From: an uncultured Roseateles sp.
GTDB taxonomy: Bacteria; Pseudomonadota; Gammaproteobacteria; Burkholderiales; Burkholderiaceae
Assembly (NCBI GenBank): GCA_946886855.1
Contig: CAMPJJ010000014.1
Span: 10,486-74,485, forward strand
Direction of reading: 5' to 3'
DNA length: 64,000 bases
Shown here in pieces: positions 26,118 to 36,000 of this stretch. The number at the start of each line of letters is the position of its first letter. Position 1 is the first letter of the stretch. The notes beneath the pieces were generated by a model. That model was not told where the DNA came from. It searched no databases and saw only the letters and a list, made by a program, of their open reading frames with translations. Position numbers and translations under genes: made by a program.

Positions 26118-26271
26118 GTTCGGTGTTAACGGAAAAGGAGAGTGCAGCGGGTCTCAACCCAGCCTGCACCTCCAGTTCCTGGCTTTTTGGGTGGCGCGGG
26201 TCAAAGCTGACCTCACGGCGTACGGCTATTCTAACCGACGGGATTCTCCGACCCGCCACGCCCGCCACTGC

Positions 26272-28173
26272 ATGCGAATCGATCAACGCCTGACCCCAGC
26301 GCTTCTCGGCATCAACGCGCGGCAACACCTGTTTCTCGGCGCGTGGTTCAACCTGGTCCATGAACACTCGCTCGATTCCTACCGCGTTCGGGCCATGAAT
26401 CCGCTGAACATTGTCCGGGAACTCCAACCCATGTTCGAGCCGCCGGCGGACGAGAACGACTGCAGGGTCGTGGCGGAGGAAGCGCTGGAGATCCTGGACA
26501 AGCACCCGGTCATCGTTTCTCGCGCAGAGCACTATGGGGCGGTGAACGACACGGTGTTGCTGATCTCTGAAGCCGTGCAGGCCAAGGAGGGCGGCTTCAA
26601 GAAGAACGCGCTCCTGCTGAAGTCTTTCATCAGGGAACTCGACGCCTCGTTGGCGCGGCATTTCCTGCAGGACTGCTTCGAATGGATGGAGCGAGAGCTT
26701 CTCGAAATCCCCACGGGGGAAACTGTCCAGCAACGCGTCCTCAGTGAAGCAAGCATCGATCGGGTTTGCCGCGACATCCTCAGTGTGTCGCACGATGACG
26801 GCTTCAGCCTGGAGAGTCTGTTTCACCTCTATCGTGTCTTCGTTCCGACCATCGAGCGAGGTTCTGTTCCTGAAGTCGAGCAGGCACCACTCCCGCTTTC
26901 GGGTCCCGCCGAGGATCACCGTCGCATCCCGTTCGCAGCACCGCCGCGGGCGCCCTACGACTTCGCCGAGTGTTTTGCCCGCGTGAAACGCGTGATCCTG
27001 AGTGAACCGCAAGAGCGCCGGCTCATCTTCGTCATCACGGGATGTACCGATGAGGCCGCTGAGGTGTGCTGTGGAAACTTCGGAGCCATCACGATCTCGG
27101 CGGTGCCACTGGAGTTGCCGGAGGAGACGCCGAAGACAGCGAAGAATCTGTTCGCTTCCCGTCCTCGTCGACTTTTCGCCACTGCCATCGTCAAGAGCAG
27201 GGACGGACGCTCAGCGGGGTTGGACGCCTACCGACAGATCGGCCAGATCCTGGACCTGATGCGCTTCGAATACGACACGCCGGAGATTCAGGCGGGCACG
27301 CGATTTCTACTCCATGACGAAGCAGAATTCCGCCTGCTCCACCTGCCACAGCTGATTCCAAATCCGGAGGCGGATCCGCCGACCAGGAGCTTGCAGGAGT
27401 TCGTGGACCACCTGGGTGCTTTGGCTGCACGGGATCCTTCGCAGACTGAAGCTCGGGATCGGATCTTCTCCGCCTTCCGTCTGTACCGACTCGGCACAGG
27501 TACCAGCATGTTCGACAGCAAGCTGGTGAACTGGTGGACCGGCGTTGAATACCTGACGAGTGGCACCAAGACGTCCGGAGGCATCGGCGACAAGGTGAAG
27601 AACGCCCTGGCTCCTACCTTGGCATTGACCTACTTGCCGAAGCACTTGACGACATTCCGTGCAGCATTGGCCGGCTTGGACGTCGCGGTGATGAGCGGCA
27701 CGGAGCGCATTCCGATGAAGGACTGCTCCCACGCGGTGCTATACAAGGCATTCAAGGACCCGGCGCAGAGGCAGACGCTGGAGGCCGGTTGCGCGCATCA
27801 ACCCTATTTGTGGAAGCATCTGTCGGCGTTCATGGATGGTCTGGGATCACCCGCCAAGACGGCGGCGATGCTTCGCGGACATGAGCGTCGCGTCCGATGG
27901 CAGATCGAGCGCATCTACCGGGCACGATGCGACATCGTTCATGCAGCCAGGCAGGTCGTCATGGCAAGCCTCCTGTGCGCGAACCTGGAGTACTACCTTC
28001 GCATGACCTTGAAGTCGATGCTCAAGGTGTTCGCGGGTGTTCCGACGTTGACGGGGCCGGCAGAGTTCTTTGAACGCCAGCGGCACCGGCTGGGACAAGT
28101 CCTGCTCGAACTGGATCCGGCGGATCGTCGGTCGACGGGAAGCGACGCTTCGCTTTTGGCCTTGCTGGATTGA
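26272..28173 (+). CDS. Large protein with C-terminal HEPN-type (ApeA-like) RNase motif
   Basis: About 633 residues, no full-length family recognised. The C-terminal third contains ERIYRARCDIVHAARQV, where Arg552-x4-His557 fits the R-x4-6-H active-site motif of HEPN ribonucleases, most like the ApeA-type HEPN domain (pattern RIY.xRN.IVH). Before it come helical stretches and WWTGVEYLTSG, also seen in that group as the start of the domain. The N-terminal 400 residues are unassigned. The start is uncertain: the frame is open far upstream and the first ATG has no clear ribosome site. Base composition is less GC-rich than neighbours and it lies beside a gene remnant, suggesting transfer. A defence role is inferred. 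Confidence 0.6.
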   Translation: MRIDQRLTPALLGINARQHLFLGAWFNLVHEHSLDSYRVRAMNPLNIVRELQPMFEPPADENDCRVVAEEALEILDKHPVIVSRAEHYGAVNDTVLLISEAVQAKEGGFKKNALLLKSFIRELDASLARHFLQDCFEWMERELLEIPTGETVQQRVLSEASIDRVCRDILSVSHDDGFSLESLFHLYRVFVPTIERGSVPEVEQAPLPLSGPAEDHRRIPFAAPPRAPYDFAECFARVKRVILSEPQERRLIFVITGCTDEAAEVCCGNFGAITISAVPLELPEETPKTAKNLFASRPRRLFATAIVKSRDGRSAGLDAYRQIGQILDLMRFEYDTPEIQAGTRFLLHDEAEFRLLHLPQLIPNPEADPPTRSLQEFVDHLGALAARDPSQTEARDRIFSAFRLYRLGTGTSMFDSKLVNWWTGVEYLTSGTKTSGGIGDKVKNALAPTLALTYLPKHLTTFRAALAGLDVAVMSGTERIPMKDCSHAVLYKAFKDPAQRQTLEAGCAHQPYLWKHLSAFMDGLGSPAKTAAMLRGHERRVRWQIERIYRARCDIVHAARQVVMASLLCANLEYYLRMTLKSMLKVFAGVPTLTGPAEFFERQRHRLGQVLLELDPADRRSTGSDASLLALLD

Positions 28174-28229
28174 TGAGATCGAGCGCCACAATCGCCGCTT
28201 GCCTTCAGAGGCGACCGTCCGGAGATCCC

Positions 28230-29399
28230 ATGCGCGTTGTCCCCTTCAAGATCCACGTCCCCGATGAGCGGCTGATCGACCTGCGCGAGCGCCTGTCCCG
28301 GGTGCGTTGGCCCGCGTCACTGGACGAGGAAGGATGGGCGGACGGCACGTCGCTGGCGTTCATGCAGCGCCTCGTTGCGCATTGGCGCGATCGCTTCGAT
28401 TGGCGCGAGCAGGAGGCCAGGCTCAACACGTTCAGCCACTTCATGGCGACCGTCGATGGCGCCGACGTCCACTTCATCCATCACAGGAGCGCGGCGGCGA
28501 AGGCCTTCCCGCTGGTCCTGACGCACGGCTGGCCCGGCTCGGTCGTGGAGATGACGCACCTCATCGGCCTGCTGACGGATCCGGCCGCGCATGCTGGAGA
28601 CCCCGCCGATGCCTTCGACGTGGTGGTGCCTTCATTGCCGGGCTATGGCTTCTCTCCCGCGCCGAAGACGACGGGCGTGGGCTCGCGCGAGATCGCGGGC
28701 CTGTGGCACGGCCTGATGCAAGGCCTGGGCTACGAGCGCTTCGGCGCGCAAGGCGGGGACATCGGCGCGGGCGTGTCGACGTGGCTCGCGCGGCGCTTCC
28801 CGCGGGACGTCGTCGGCATTCACCTGAACTACATCCCCGGCGGCTTCCGACCGCACGTGGACGAGCAGACCGTGCCGATCACCGACGAGGAGCGCGCCTT
28901 CCAGACGACGGCTGCCGCCTGGTACGCGGAGGAGGGCGCCTACGCCGCGCTGCAAGGCACCAAGCCGCAGACGCTGGCCTATTCGCTGGCGGACTCGCCG
29001 GTGGGCCTGGCGGCGTGGATCGCCGAGAAGTTCCGCTCGTGGAGCGACTGCGGCGGTGACCTCGACAGCGTGGTGGCCATGGACGAGCTGCTCACCGACA
29101 TCTCGCTGTACTGGTTCAACGACAGCATCACGGCCTCGTTGCGGCTCTACAAGGAGAACCGCGCGCGACCGCATGTCTTCGAGCCCGGCGAGCGCGTGAC
29201 GCCGCCGATGGGGATGGCGCTGTTCCCGAAGGAGCTGCCGACGCCGCCGCGCTCGTGGGTCGAGCGCGCTTACGACGTGAAGCGATGGGCGGTGATGCCG
29301 CGGGGCGGTCACTTCGCGGCGTTGGAGCAGCCTGCGTTGCTGGCGAGCGAGATCCGCGCGTTCTTCCGCCCGCTGCGATCACAACTGAACAAGGGATGA
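28230..29399 (+). CDS. Epoxide hydrolase family alpha/beta hydrolase
   Basis: 389-residue alpha/beta hydrolase with the epoxide-hydrolase N-terminal (EHN) domain: PFKIHVPDERLIDLRERLSRVRWP. LTHGWPGSVVEM is the oxyanion HGWPGS loop. The nucleophile Asp lies in GAQGGDIGAGVS, and GGHFAALEQP holds the catalytic His; Tyr residues of the cap (TAAAWYAEEGAY) are present. It should open epoxides by water addition. GGAG lies 7 nt before the ATG. The next gene, a thioesterase, starts in the stop codon (ATGA), so the two are coupled. Confidence 0.92.
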   Translation: MRVVPFKIHVPDERLIDLRERLSRVRWPASLDEEGWADGTSLAFMQRLVAHWRDRFDWREQEARLNTFSHFMATVDGADVHFIHHRSAAAKAFPLVLTHGWPGSVVEMTHLIGLLTDPAAHAGDPADAFDVVVPSLPGYGFSPAPKTTGVGSREIAGLWHGLMQGLGYERFGAQGGDIGAGVSTWLARRFPRDVVGIHLNYIPGGFRPHVDEQTVPITDEERAFQTTAAAWYAEEGAYAALQGTKPQTLAYSLADSPVGLAAWIAEKFRSWSDCGGDLDSVVAMDELLTDISLYWFNDSITASLRLYKENRARPHVFEPGERVTPPMGMALFPKELPTPPRSWVERAYDVKRWAVMPRGGHFAALEQPALLASEIRAFFRPLRSQLNKG

Positions 29400-29824
29400 C
29401 CGGCATGCGATTCGAACTCCCGGACGACAGGAAGCTCGTCCACGAAACGCGCATCCAGATCCGCTGGGGCGACATGGATGCGATGGGCCATGTGAACAAC
29501 ACGGTCTACTTCCGTTACCTGGAGATCGTGCGCGTGGAGTGGCTGGCCAGCCTCGGCCACCCGCCGAGCCCCGATGGACAGGGGCCGGTGATCGTCAACG
29601 CGTTCTGCAACTTCCATCGTCAGCTCGCCTATCCGGGCGAGATCCTGGCGAAGCACTACGTGTCGAATCCCGGCCGGTCGAGCTTCGACACGTGGATCAC
29701 GCTGGAGCGGCTCGACGAGCCAGGCGTCATCTACGCCTCGGGCGGCGCGACCACCGTGTGGCAGGACGCGACGGTCAGGAAGTCGGTGCCGTTGCCGGAG
29801 TGGCTGCGGCAGCATCTGGCCTGA
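29396..29824 (+). CDS. Acyl-CoA thioesterase, hotdog fold (4HBT family)
   Basis: 142-residue single-hotdog thioesterase. IQIRWGDMDAMGHVNNTVYFRYLE is the classical 4-hydroxybenzoyl-CoA thioesterase signature, with the catalytic Asp in DMDAMGHVNN. The start is either the ATG overlapping the epoxide hydrolase stop or the ATG at 29405, which has AAGGG at better spacing. The substrate, a short or aromatic acyl-CoA, cannot be read from sequence. Confidence 0.9.
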   Translation: MTGMRFELPDDRKLVHETRIQIRWGDMDAMGHVNNTVYFRYLEIVRVEWLASLGHPPSPDGQGPVIVNAFCNFHRQLAYPGEILAKHYVSNPGRSSFDTWITLERLDEPGVIYASGGATTVWQDATVRKSVPLPEWLRQHLA

Positions 29825-29952
29825 TCGGGACGGCCGCACCTGGCCACATCCTGCTCAACCCACGTCGAACAGCCGCAGCAGCACAGGCACGGCCCGGCTC
29901 AGCATGGAGCGCCCCTTGCCAGAACGGTCGATCCCCACCACCGGATCCCGTC

Positions 29953-30489
29953 ATGGACTCGATCAATCGCCAGCAGCCCGAAATCAACCGCGCCGACCTG
30001 AGCGGCGCCGACGCCATCGAGCGCGTCCGTGGCGTCGTGAAGAAGAATCAGACCTGCTTCTTCTGCACGGGCGTGAGCACCGGCGGATCGCAGGCGACCC
30101 GCCCGATGGGCGCCCTGCAAGTCGATGACGCGGGCAGGCTGTGGTTCATGAGTGCCTCGGACTCCCACAAGAATGCCGAGATCGCGCAAAACCCGTTGGT
30201 CTGGCTCTTCTTCCAGGCTTCGGAGCATTCCGGGTTCGTCACGCTGCACGGGCGTGCGACCGTCTCGCGAGACGCCGCCAAGATCGACGAGCTCTGGAGC
30301 CCGCTGATGAAGACGTGGTTCACCGACGGCAAGGAGGATTCGCGCATCACGACGATTGCCGTGGAGCCGCTGTCGGGCTACTACTGGGACAACAAGCACG
30401 GCGACATCGTCGCGGGCGCCAAGATGGCCATCGGTGCCGCGATCGGCAAGACCTTGGACGACTCCATCGAAGGTGAACTCCGGTTCTGA
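29953..30489 (+). CDS. Pyridoxamine 5'-phosphate oxidase-fold protein (general stress protein 26 type)
   Basis: 178-residue split-barrel flavin-binding protein of the general stress FMN-binding group. RPMGALQVDDAGRLWFMSASDSHKNAEI contains the strand-turn region that binds the flavin phosphate, and VWLFFQASEHSGFVTLHGRA follows. The C-terminal PLSGYYWDNKHGDIVAGAKMAIG is characteristic of this stress branch. Its natural substrate is unknown. A 128-nt gap after the thioesterase gene contains no clear terminator. Confidence 0.85.
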   Translation: MDSINRQQPEINRADLSGADAIERVRGVVKKNQTCFFCTGVSTGGSQATRPMGALQVDDAGRLWFMSASDSHKNAEIAQNPLVWLFFQASEHSGFVTLHGRATVSRDAAKIDELWSPLMKTWFTDGKEDSRITTIAVEPLSGYYWDNKHGDIVAGAKMAIGAAIGKTLDDSIEGELRF

Positions 30490-30537
30490 CAGGCTTCCCT
30501 AGGTCCGGCCGGGCCGGGCGGGGCATGGCGTCGCGCG

Positions 30538-31344
30538 TCAGTCGCCGGTCTTGCCGGAATGCTTCCGGCTGGGCCTGGACGCGGTGAGATCCGCCCACAC
30601 GGGCGCGTGATCGCTGGGATGCTCCGCGCCGCGTTCCCCGCGATCGACGCCGGCGGCCTTCACCTTGAAAGCCGCACTCACCAGGATGTGGTCGATCCTC
30701 AGCCCCGCGTTCCGCTCCCACCGCCTGCGGCGGTAGTCCCAGAATGTGAATGGCGTGCCCCTCGGATGCGCCGTCTTCAACGCATCGGTCCAGCCTTGCT
30801 CCAGGATGGCCGCGAAGGCTTCACGCGCTTCCGGCTGCAGCAGTGCGTTGTCTCTCCACGTGTCCGGTTTGTAGATGTCGGCGTCCGTGGGGACGATGTT
30901 CCAGTCGCCCAGGAGCACCGCGGGGTGGCCCGCCGCCCACAGCGCATCGGCGCGCTGGCGCATGCGCTCCAGCCACGCCAGCTTGTAGTCGAACTTGGGG
31001 CCGGGGAAGGGATTGCCGTTGGGAAGGTAGAGCCCGGCCACCAGCACGCCGTTGACGGCGGCTTCGACATAGCGGGCCTGCCTGTCCCTGGCGTCGCCGG
31101 GCAGCGACTTCATCACCGGCAAGGGGACGTGCCCGCGAGCGAGGAGGGCGACGCCGTTCCAGGTCTTCTGGCCGACGGCCACGGACTCGTAGCCGGCCTC
31201 ACGGAGGGCATCGACCGGGAAGTCCTCCGTGGGGGCCTTCAGCTCCTGCAGCGCGACGACGTCGGGCTGGCGCCGATCCAGCCAGTCGAGCAACTGGCCG
31301 AGTCGCTTGCGGACGTTGTTGACGTTCCAGGTCGCGACGATCAC
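30538..31344 (-). CDS. xth: Exodeoxyribonuclease III
   Basis: 268-residue AP endonuclease/3'-5' exonuclease of the ExoIII family, acting in base excision repair. IVATWNVNNVRKRL (Asn metal ligand), ALQELKAPTEDFP (catalytic Glu), YLPNGNP, GDWNIVPTDADIY, LRIDHILVS and HPSDHAPVWA (catalytic His) are all intact. The start is a GTG at 31344. A short Ser/Lys-rich tail extends the C-terminus. It lies next to dps on the same strand, 42 nt downstream, both fitting an oxidative-damage role. Confidence 0.95.
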   Translation of the reverse strand: MIVATWNVNNVRKRLGQLLDWLDRRQPDVVALQELKAPTEDFPVDALREAGYESVAVGQKTWNGVALLARGHVPLPVMKSLPGDARDRQARYVEAAVNGVLVAGLYLPNGNPFPGPKFDYKLAWLERMRQRADALWAAGHPAVLLGDWNIVPTDADIYKPDTWRDNALLQPEAREAFAAILEQGWTDALKTAHPRGTPFTFWDYRRRRWERNAGLRIDHILVSAAFKVKAAGVDRGERGAEHPSDHAPVWADLTASRPSRKHSGKTGD

Positions 31345-31386
31345 GGCGTCACCGCTGCCGACCGTCGCGCGCCATCTCGCTCTGGC

Positions 31387-32001
31387 TCAGATCGGCGAGG
31401 CCGCCACCAGATGCTCGGACAGGAACCACACCTGCAGCTCGTTGGTCCGCACGACGTCGCTGACCAGCAGGTCCTCGGTGCCCGAATCGCCGGCGTCGCT
31501 GGCCTTTTCGGCCTGCTCGCGCGCGTAGGTCAGGATCATCGTGTGCGCCTCGATGAGGCGGCTGAGCTGCACCGTCGCCGGCTCACGGCCACGCGGCGGG
31601 CGGGGGATGCGCGTCTCCTCCGCGATGTCCGCGGCCATCGCCAGCGACACGCCGCCGAGGATCTGGATGCGCTCGGCCAGCAGGTCGACCAGCTCGACCT
31701 GGGCTTCGAAATGCTTGTCGAAGAGCAGATGCAGCTGGTTGAAGGTCGGCCCGACCACCTGCCAGTGATGCTTCTTGTACATGTCGCGCAGCGTGATGGT
31801 GTCGGCCAACACCTGGTTCAGCGAGGACACGCTCTTCTTGACGACCGCTTCGCCCAGCCCGTGCGGCATCTTGATGACCTCGCCGAAGCGCTGCGTCTCC
31901 TGCGACTGGGTCTTCACGGACTTGTCGATCATCGGCGTCGTGGCGGAATGAGCGGCGTCGACGCGACCGGACTTCGGGGGCGACTTCTTCTTGGTGGCCA
32001 T
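31387..32001 (-). CDS. dps: Dps-family DNA-binding ferritin
   Basis: 204-residue Dps-like protein, a dodecameric ferritin that binds DNA and oxidises iron with peroxide. HWQVVGPTFNQLHLLFDKHFEAQVELVDLLAERI carries the ferroxidase ligands (His, Asp, Glu). The N-terminus is extended and basic (MATKKKSPPKSGR), which in other Dps proteins binds DNA. GGAG lies 7 nt before the ATG. The TetR gene upstream on the same strand ends 70 nt away. Confidence 0.93.
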   Translation of the reverse strand: MATKKKSPPKSGRVDAAHSATTPMIDKSVKTQSQETQRFGEVIKMPHGLGEAVVKKSVSSLNQVLADTITLRDMYKKHHWQVVGPTFNQLHLLFDKHFEAQVELVDLLAERIQILGGVSLAMAADIAEETRIPRPPRGREPATVQLSRLIEAHTMILTYAREQAEKASDAGDSGTEDLLVSDVVRTNELQVWFLSEHLVAASPI

Positions 32002-32071
32002 GCGGAACTCCAAAGAGGTGGGAAGGATGCTGCCGGGGAGGGCAAGCGTCGATCCCGCATCGGCCCGGCCC

Positions 32072-32740
32072 TCAGTCCGCCTCGCCCGCCCGGCAGAACA
32101 GCATCGCGTCCATCACCTTCATGTAGGCCTTGGCCGTCTTCGCTTCCGACGCCTGCACGCCGGTCGTGGCCTCGATGTCCGGCCCCATCACCGCCAGGGT
32201 GTTGGCCAGCGAGACCATCGCGTAATACAGCAGCACCGGCTCCCCCTTGGGCAGGTCGCCGGCCTTCTGGGCCGCCTTGATCAGCGGCTTGGCCAGGTCG
32301 AAGTGCGGCCGCAGGAAGTGCTGCGCCAGCCATGCCTGCCGGTCCTCGCTGTGCGTCCCCTCGCGCCGCTGCATCATGAAACGGTGCAGGTGCGGCTGGT
32401 CCAGCGTGAACTGGAAATACGCGATGAACTCCTGACGCAACTGCCCGATCGCGGTCGACGGCTTCGCTTGCCGGATCAATCCTTCGCGTGCCCGCGCGAG
32501 TTCCTCGTAGACCAGCATCGCCACGGCTTGCCAAAGGACTTCCTTCGACTGAAAGTGGTAGGTGATCAGCTGATGCGTCAGCCCGCTCTGCTCCGCGATC
32601 GCACGCATGCTCGCCGCCTCGAAGCCGCGCTCGGCGAACTCCTTCAGCGCGGTCCGCAGGATCGTCTGCTTCGTGTCGGCCGAGCGCTGCTGTTCGCGGC
32701 GGCGGGGCGTGGAAGTGTCCGGAGTGCTCATGCCCGACAT
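32072..32740 (-). CDS. TetR family transcriptional regulator
   Basis: About 222 residues. The N-terminal helix-turn-helix reads ILRTALKEFAERGFEAASMRAIAEQSGLTHQLITYHFQSKE in outline, with YHFQSKE as the recognition end. The C-terminal ligand domain (TetR_C_11-like) follows. The start is ambiguous (ATGs at 32743, 32740, 32731); AAAGG favours 32740. A perfect palindrome lies just upstream (32763-32782), expected to be its own operator. It diverges from the large di-haem lipoprotein gene, which it may control. Confidence 0.92.
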   Translation of the reverse strand: MSGMSTPDTSTPRRREQQRSADTKQTILRTALKEFAERGFEAASMRAIAEQSGLTHQLITYHFQSKEVLWQAVAMLVYEELARAREGLIRQAKPSTAIGQLRQEFIAYFQFTLDQPHLHRFMMQRREGTHSEDRQAWLAQHFLRPHFDLAKPLIKAAQKAGDLPKGEPVLLYYAMVSLANTLAVMGPDIEATTGVQASEAKTAKAYMKVMDAMLFCRAGEAD

Positions 32741-32762
32741 CATGCCTTTGTCATGCGGCGCC

Positions 32763-32782
32763 ACTACCTCGCCGGAGGTAGT
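32763..32782. promoter_or_regulatory. Palindromic operator before TetR gene
   Basis: Perfect inverted repeat ACTACCTC-GCCG-GAGGTAGT, 23 nt upstream of the chosen TetR start. Size and placement fit an autoregulatory TetR operator. Confidence 0.6.
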
Positions 32783-33069
32783 TTCCGACCTTGAAATCCG
32801 GCTGCGTATCGCCCGTGTTTCCCGACTTGGTGCGTTGGTATCGATACCGTTGCGCCGGCCTCTACAAGGGCATCAATTCGACACACATTAAAACTTGCCG
32901 CATGGCAAAACAAACGCGGACACTCGCGCCGCTTGACCCTTCGAGGAGGGACAGGCCGCGTGGCGCGTCGATGGGCGGCGCGTGCACCGGACCACGCCAG
33001 GTCCACCGAAGCGTCGCGGACACCACCCCGCGGCACCCAACGCACCCACAGGCACGGGAGGGAACCACC
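32783..33069. promoter_or_regulatory. Divergent intergenic region with further palindromes
   Basis: No gene is supported here. It holds a perfect 12-nt palindrome GGTATCGATACC (32837-32848) and a shorter repeat TTGCC-gcat-GGCAA (32895-32908) next to an AT-rich stretch ACATTAAAAC that could be a -10 region. It serves the di-haem lipoprotein gene and the TetR gene. Confidence 0.45.
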
Positions 33070-36000
33070 ATGGAGTTCAAGCAACTCGGCATCTTGATGG
33101 GCAGGGCATTTGTCCCTGCCCTGCTGGGTAGTGCGCTGCTCGCCGCATGCGGCGGCGGCAACGGCCAGCAGGACGGCGGCGTCCAGATCGCCTCCGACGA
33201 CAGCGGCGGCAACGCCGACGCCGCCGCGCGCGCCAAGCGCATGGCCGGCGACAACGGCACCGAGACGGCGCTGACGCCGGTCTCCGCCACCGGCAGCTCG
33301 ATGGAGCGCGGCGACCTGAACGGCGCCAAGGCCATCGACAAGGACGACAACAGCCGCTGGGGCTCCGCGTTCACCGACAACGAATGGCTGACCCTGGACT
33401 ACGGCAGCAGCGTCACCATCACGCGCGTGCGCATCAACTGGGAAAACGCCCACGCGAAGAAGTACCTGTTGCAGACGTCCGAGGACAACAAGACCTGGAC
33501 CACGATCAAGACGGTGGAGAACAGCCCGGGCGGCGTCGAGGACCTGAAGGACCTCGGCGGCCAGGGCCGCTACCTGCGCGTGCAGGGCGTGACGCGCTCG
33601 ACCCAGTACGGCTACTCGATCTTCGAGATCCAGGCCTTCACCGGCACGCCGGTCCCGCCGACCACGCCGACGGACCCGACCACGCCGACGAATCCGACCG
33701 ATCCGACGACGCCGACCAACCCCACGACCCCCACACAGCCGACGGACCCCGTCGGCGACACCAGCAAGCCGGGCGTGGCGATCAAGCCCACGGCGGCCAT
33801 CTCGTCGACCCCCGAGAACGACGGCCTCTCCGCCAAGAACACCATCGACGGCAACCTGTCGACGCGCTGGGCGTCCAAGGCCGAGGACGGCGCCTGGATC
33901 CAGTACGACTTCGGCACGGCGCAGCCGCTGGGCTACATGAAGCTGGTCTGGGAGAACGCCTACGGCAAGGCCTATGAGATCCAGATCTCGGACGACGGCA
34001 AGGCCTGGACGCGTCTGCGCAACCAGCCGGCGGGCAAGGGCGGCACCGAGGAGTACTTCAACCTCGGCGTGAAGACGCGTTTCGTCCGCATCCAGGGCGT
34101 GACCCGCGCGACGAACTACGGCTACTCGCTGTTCGAGGTCGAGTTCAAGACCGTCGGCAGCGACAACAGCATCCCGACCACGACGACGACGACGCCGTTC
34201 TCCTTCCCGGCCAACGGCGCGGCCGCGAGTCCGCTGTTCAACCCGCAGGCCCCGATCGAGCAGATCCAGTTCACGCTGCCGGACGGCACGCTGGTCACGC
34301 GTTTCGGCCAGCGCGGCGTCGGCCGCCACGGTCGCGAGCGCGGCGAGGACTGGAACGAGATCGGCTTCGGACCCAATGAGACCGTGGATGCCAACGGCAA
34401 CCCGGTGGACAAGGGCCCGGGCAACTACATGAACTTCGTCGCGAACTACTTCAAGAATCGCACCTGGGGCGTGGAGTTCATCGACAACAGCCGCGTCGCG
34501 GGCGTCACCAAGCCGCGCCTGATCGTCAACCAGTACTTCCCGCAGGCGCAGCGCGGCGGCGGCCATTCCTTCTTCCGCCGCATCGACGACCCGAACGTCA
34601 CCGGCTACGGCTGGATGTCGCCGGGCCAGCTGCTGGATCCGACCACCTACACGGACGGCTTCGTCGACAAGACCTCCTGCCCGGTGGTGCCCAAGCCGCC
34701 GCAGAACGCGCTGGCCAAGCCCGACTCGGGCTACAAGGGCATCATCGGCGCCAACGACGGCTGCTCCGTGGTGCTGGACAACATGCCGGGTCACACCGAC
34801 CTGGCGCCGAACGCCAACGGCGTGCTGGTGCCCAACAGCGTCAACATCCCGGCGCGACCGCTGCAGCTGGGCGAGGCGATCGAGTTCACCGGCTCGTTCT
34901 TCTCCAGCCGCGCCGCGATGGACGCGATCGGCGACAAGGGCGACTACCGGTACTACACCAGCGAAGTCATCTACGTCATGGGGGCGGGCCTGCGTCCGTG
35001 GTACGGCGTCCAGCCGCGCCTGAACAGCGTGCCGCTGCCGGATGCCGTCCTGTCGGGCGGCCTGGGCTCGGTGTCGTACAACTACTCGGACGAAGGCTGG
35101 CGCATGTTCCAGCAGCCGTTCAACAACATCGGCATGCAGAACCTGCAGCGATTCGTTGAAGGCCGCCGCGCGGTGCACAGCAGCTTCGTGACCGGGCAGC
35201 ACATCGAGCCGGGCAACGATCCGATGACCTCGATCCAGAACCTGGCGGGCACGCGTTTCAACGCCACGGCCTGCGTGCAGTGCCACACCAACAACGGTCG
35301 CAGCCCCGCGCCGTTCACGGTGGACCAGCGCCTGGACAAGATGGCCTTCCACGTCGCGGTGAAGGCGGCCGACGGCTCGATCCGTCCGGACCCGCGCTAC
35401 GGCTCGGCGATCCAGATGAACTCCACTTCGTCGACCGGCGTGCCGCAGGACTGGGGCAACGCGGTGAAGGTCGCGGGCTTCGAGACCAGCAGCGTCACGC
35501 TGGGGGACGGCTCGAAGGTCGAGCTGCGCAAGCCGAAGTTCGCCTTCGACGGTCCCACGCCGCAGCTGTGGTCGGCGCGCGCCGCGCTGCCGCTGCTGGG
35601 AGTCGGCCTGCTGGAAGCGGTGCCTGAAGCGGACATCCTGGCCCGTGCGCGCACGTCGCCGGACGTGGACGGCGTGGTGGGCAAGGCCAACTTCACCTTC
35701 GATCCGGAAACCGGCGCCACGCGCCTGGGCCGTTTCGGCTGGAAGGCGTCCAAGGCCAGCATCCGTCACCAGGTGGCCAATGCGCTGCTGAACGACATGT
35801 CGGTGACTTCCCCGGTGTACCCGAACCGCAGCTGCGCGACCGACCCGCAGGGTTGCCGCACGGCGCCGGCGCAGAAGGGCATCCAGGAAGCCGACCTGAC
35901 CGCGCTGACGCAGTACATGCAGCTGCTGGCGGTGCCGGCCCAACGGAGCATCCCGAGCGGATTCCCGAAGGGCGTGGCGCCGACGGACGAGCATCGCGTG

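Noticed and set aside
24688..26271. Upstream extension of the HEPN-motif gene frame
   Set aside because: It runs antisense to the 2Fe-2S subunit and through the GH5 remnant in a different frame without any family resemblance; an open frame is expected by chance at this GC content.
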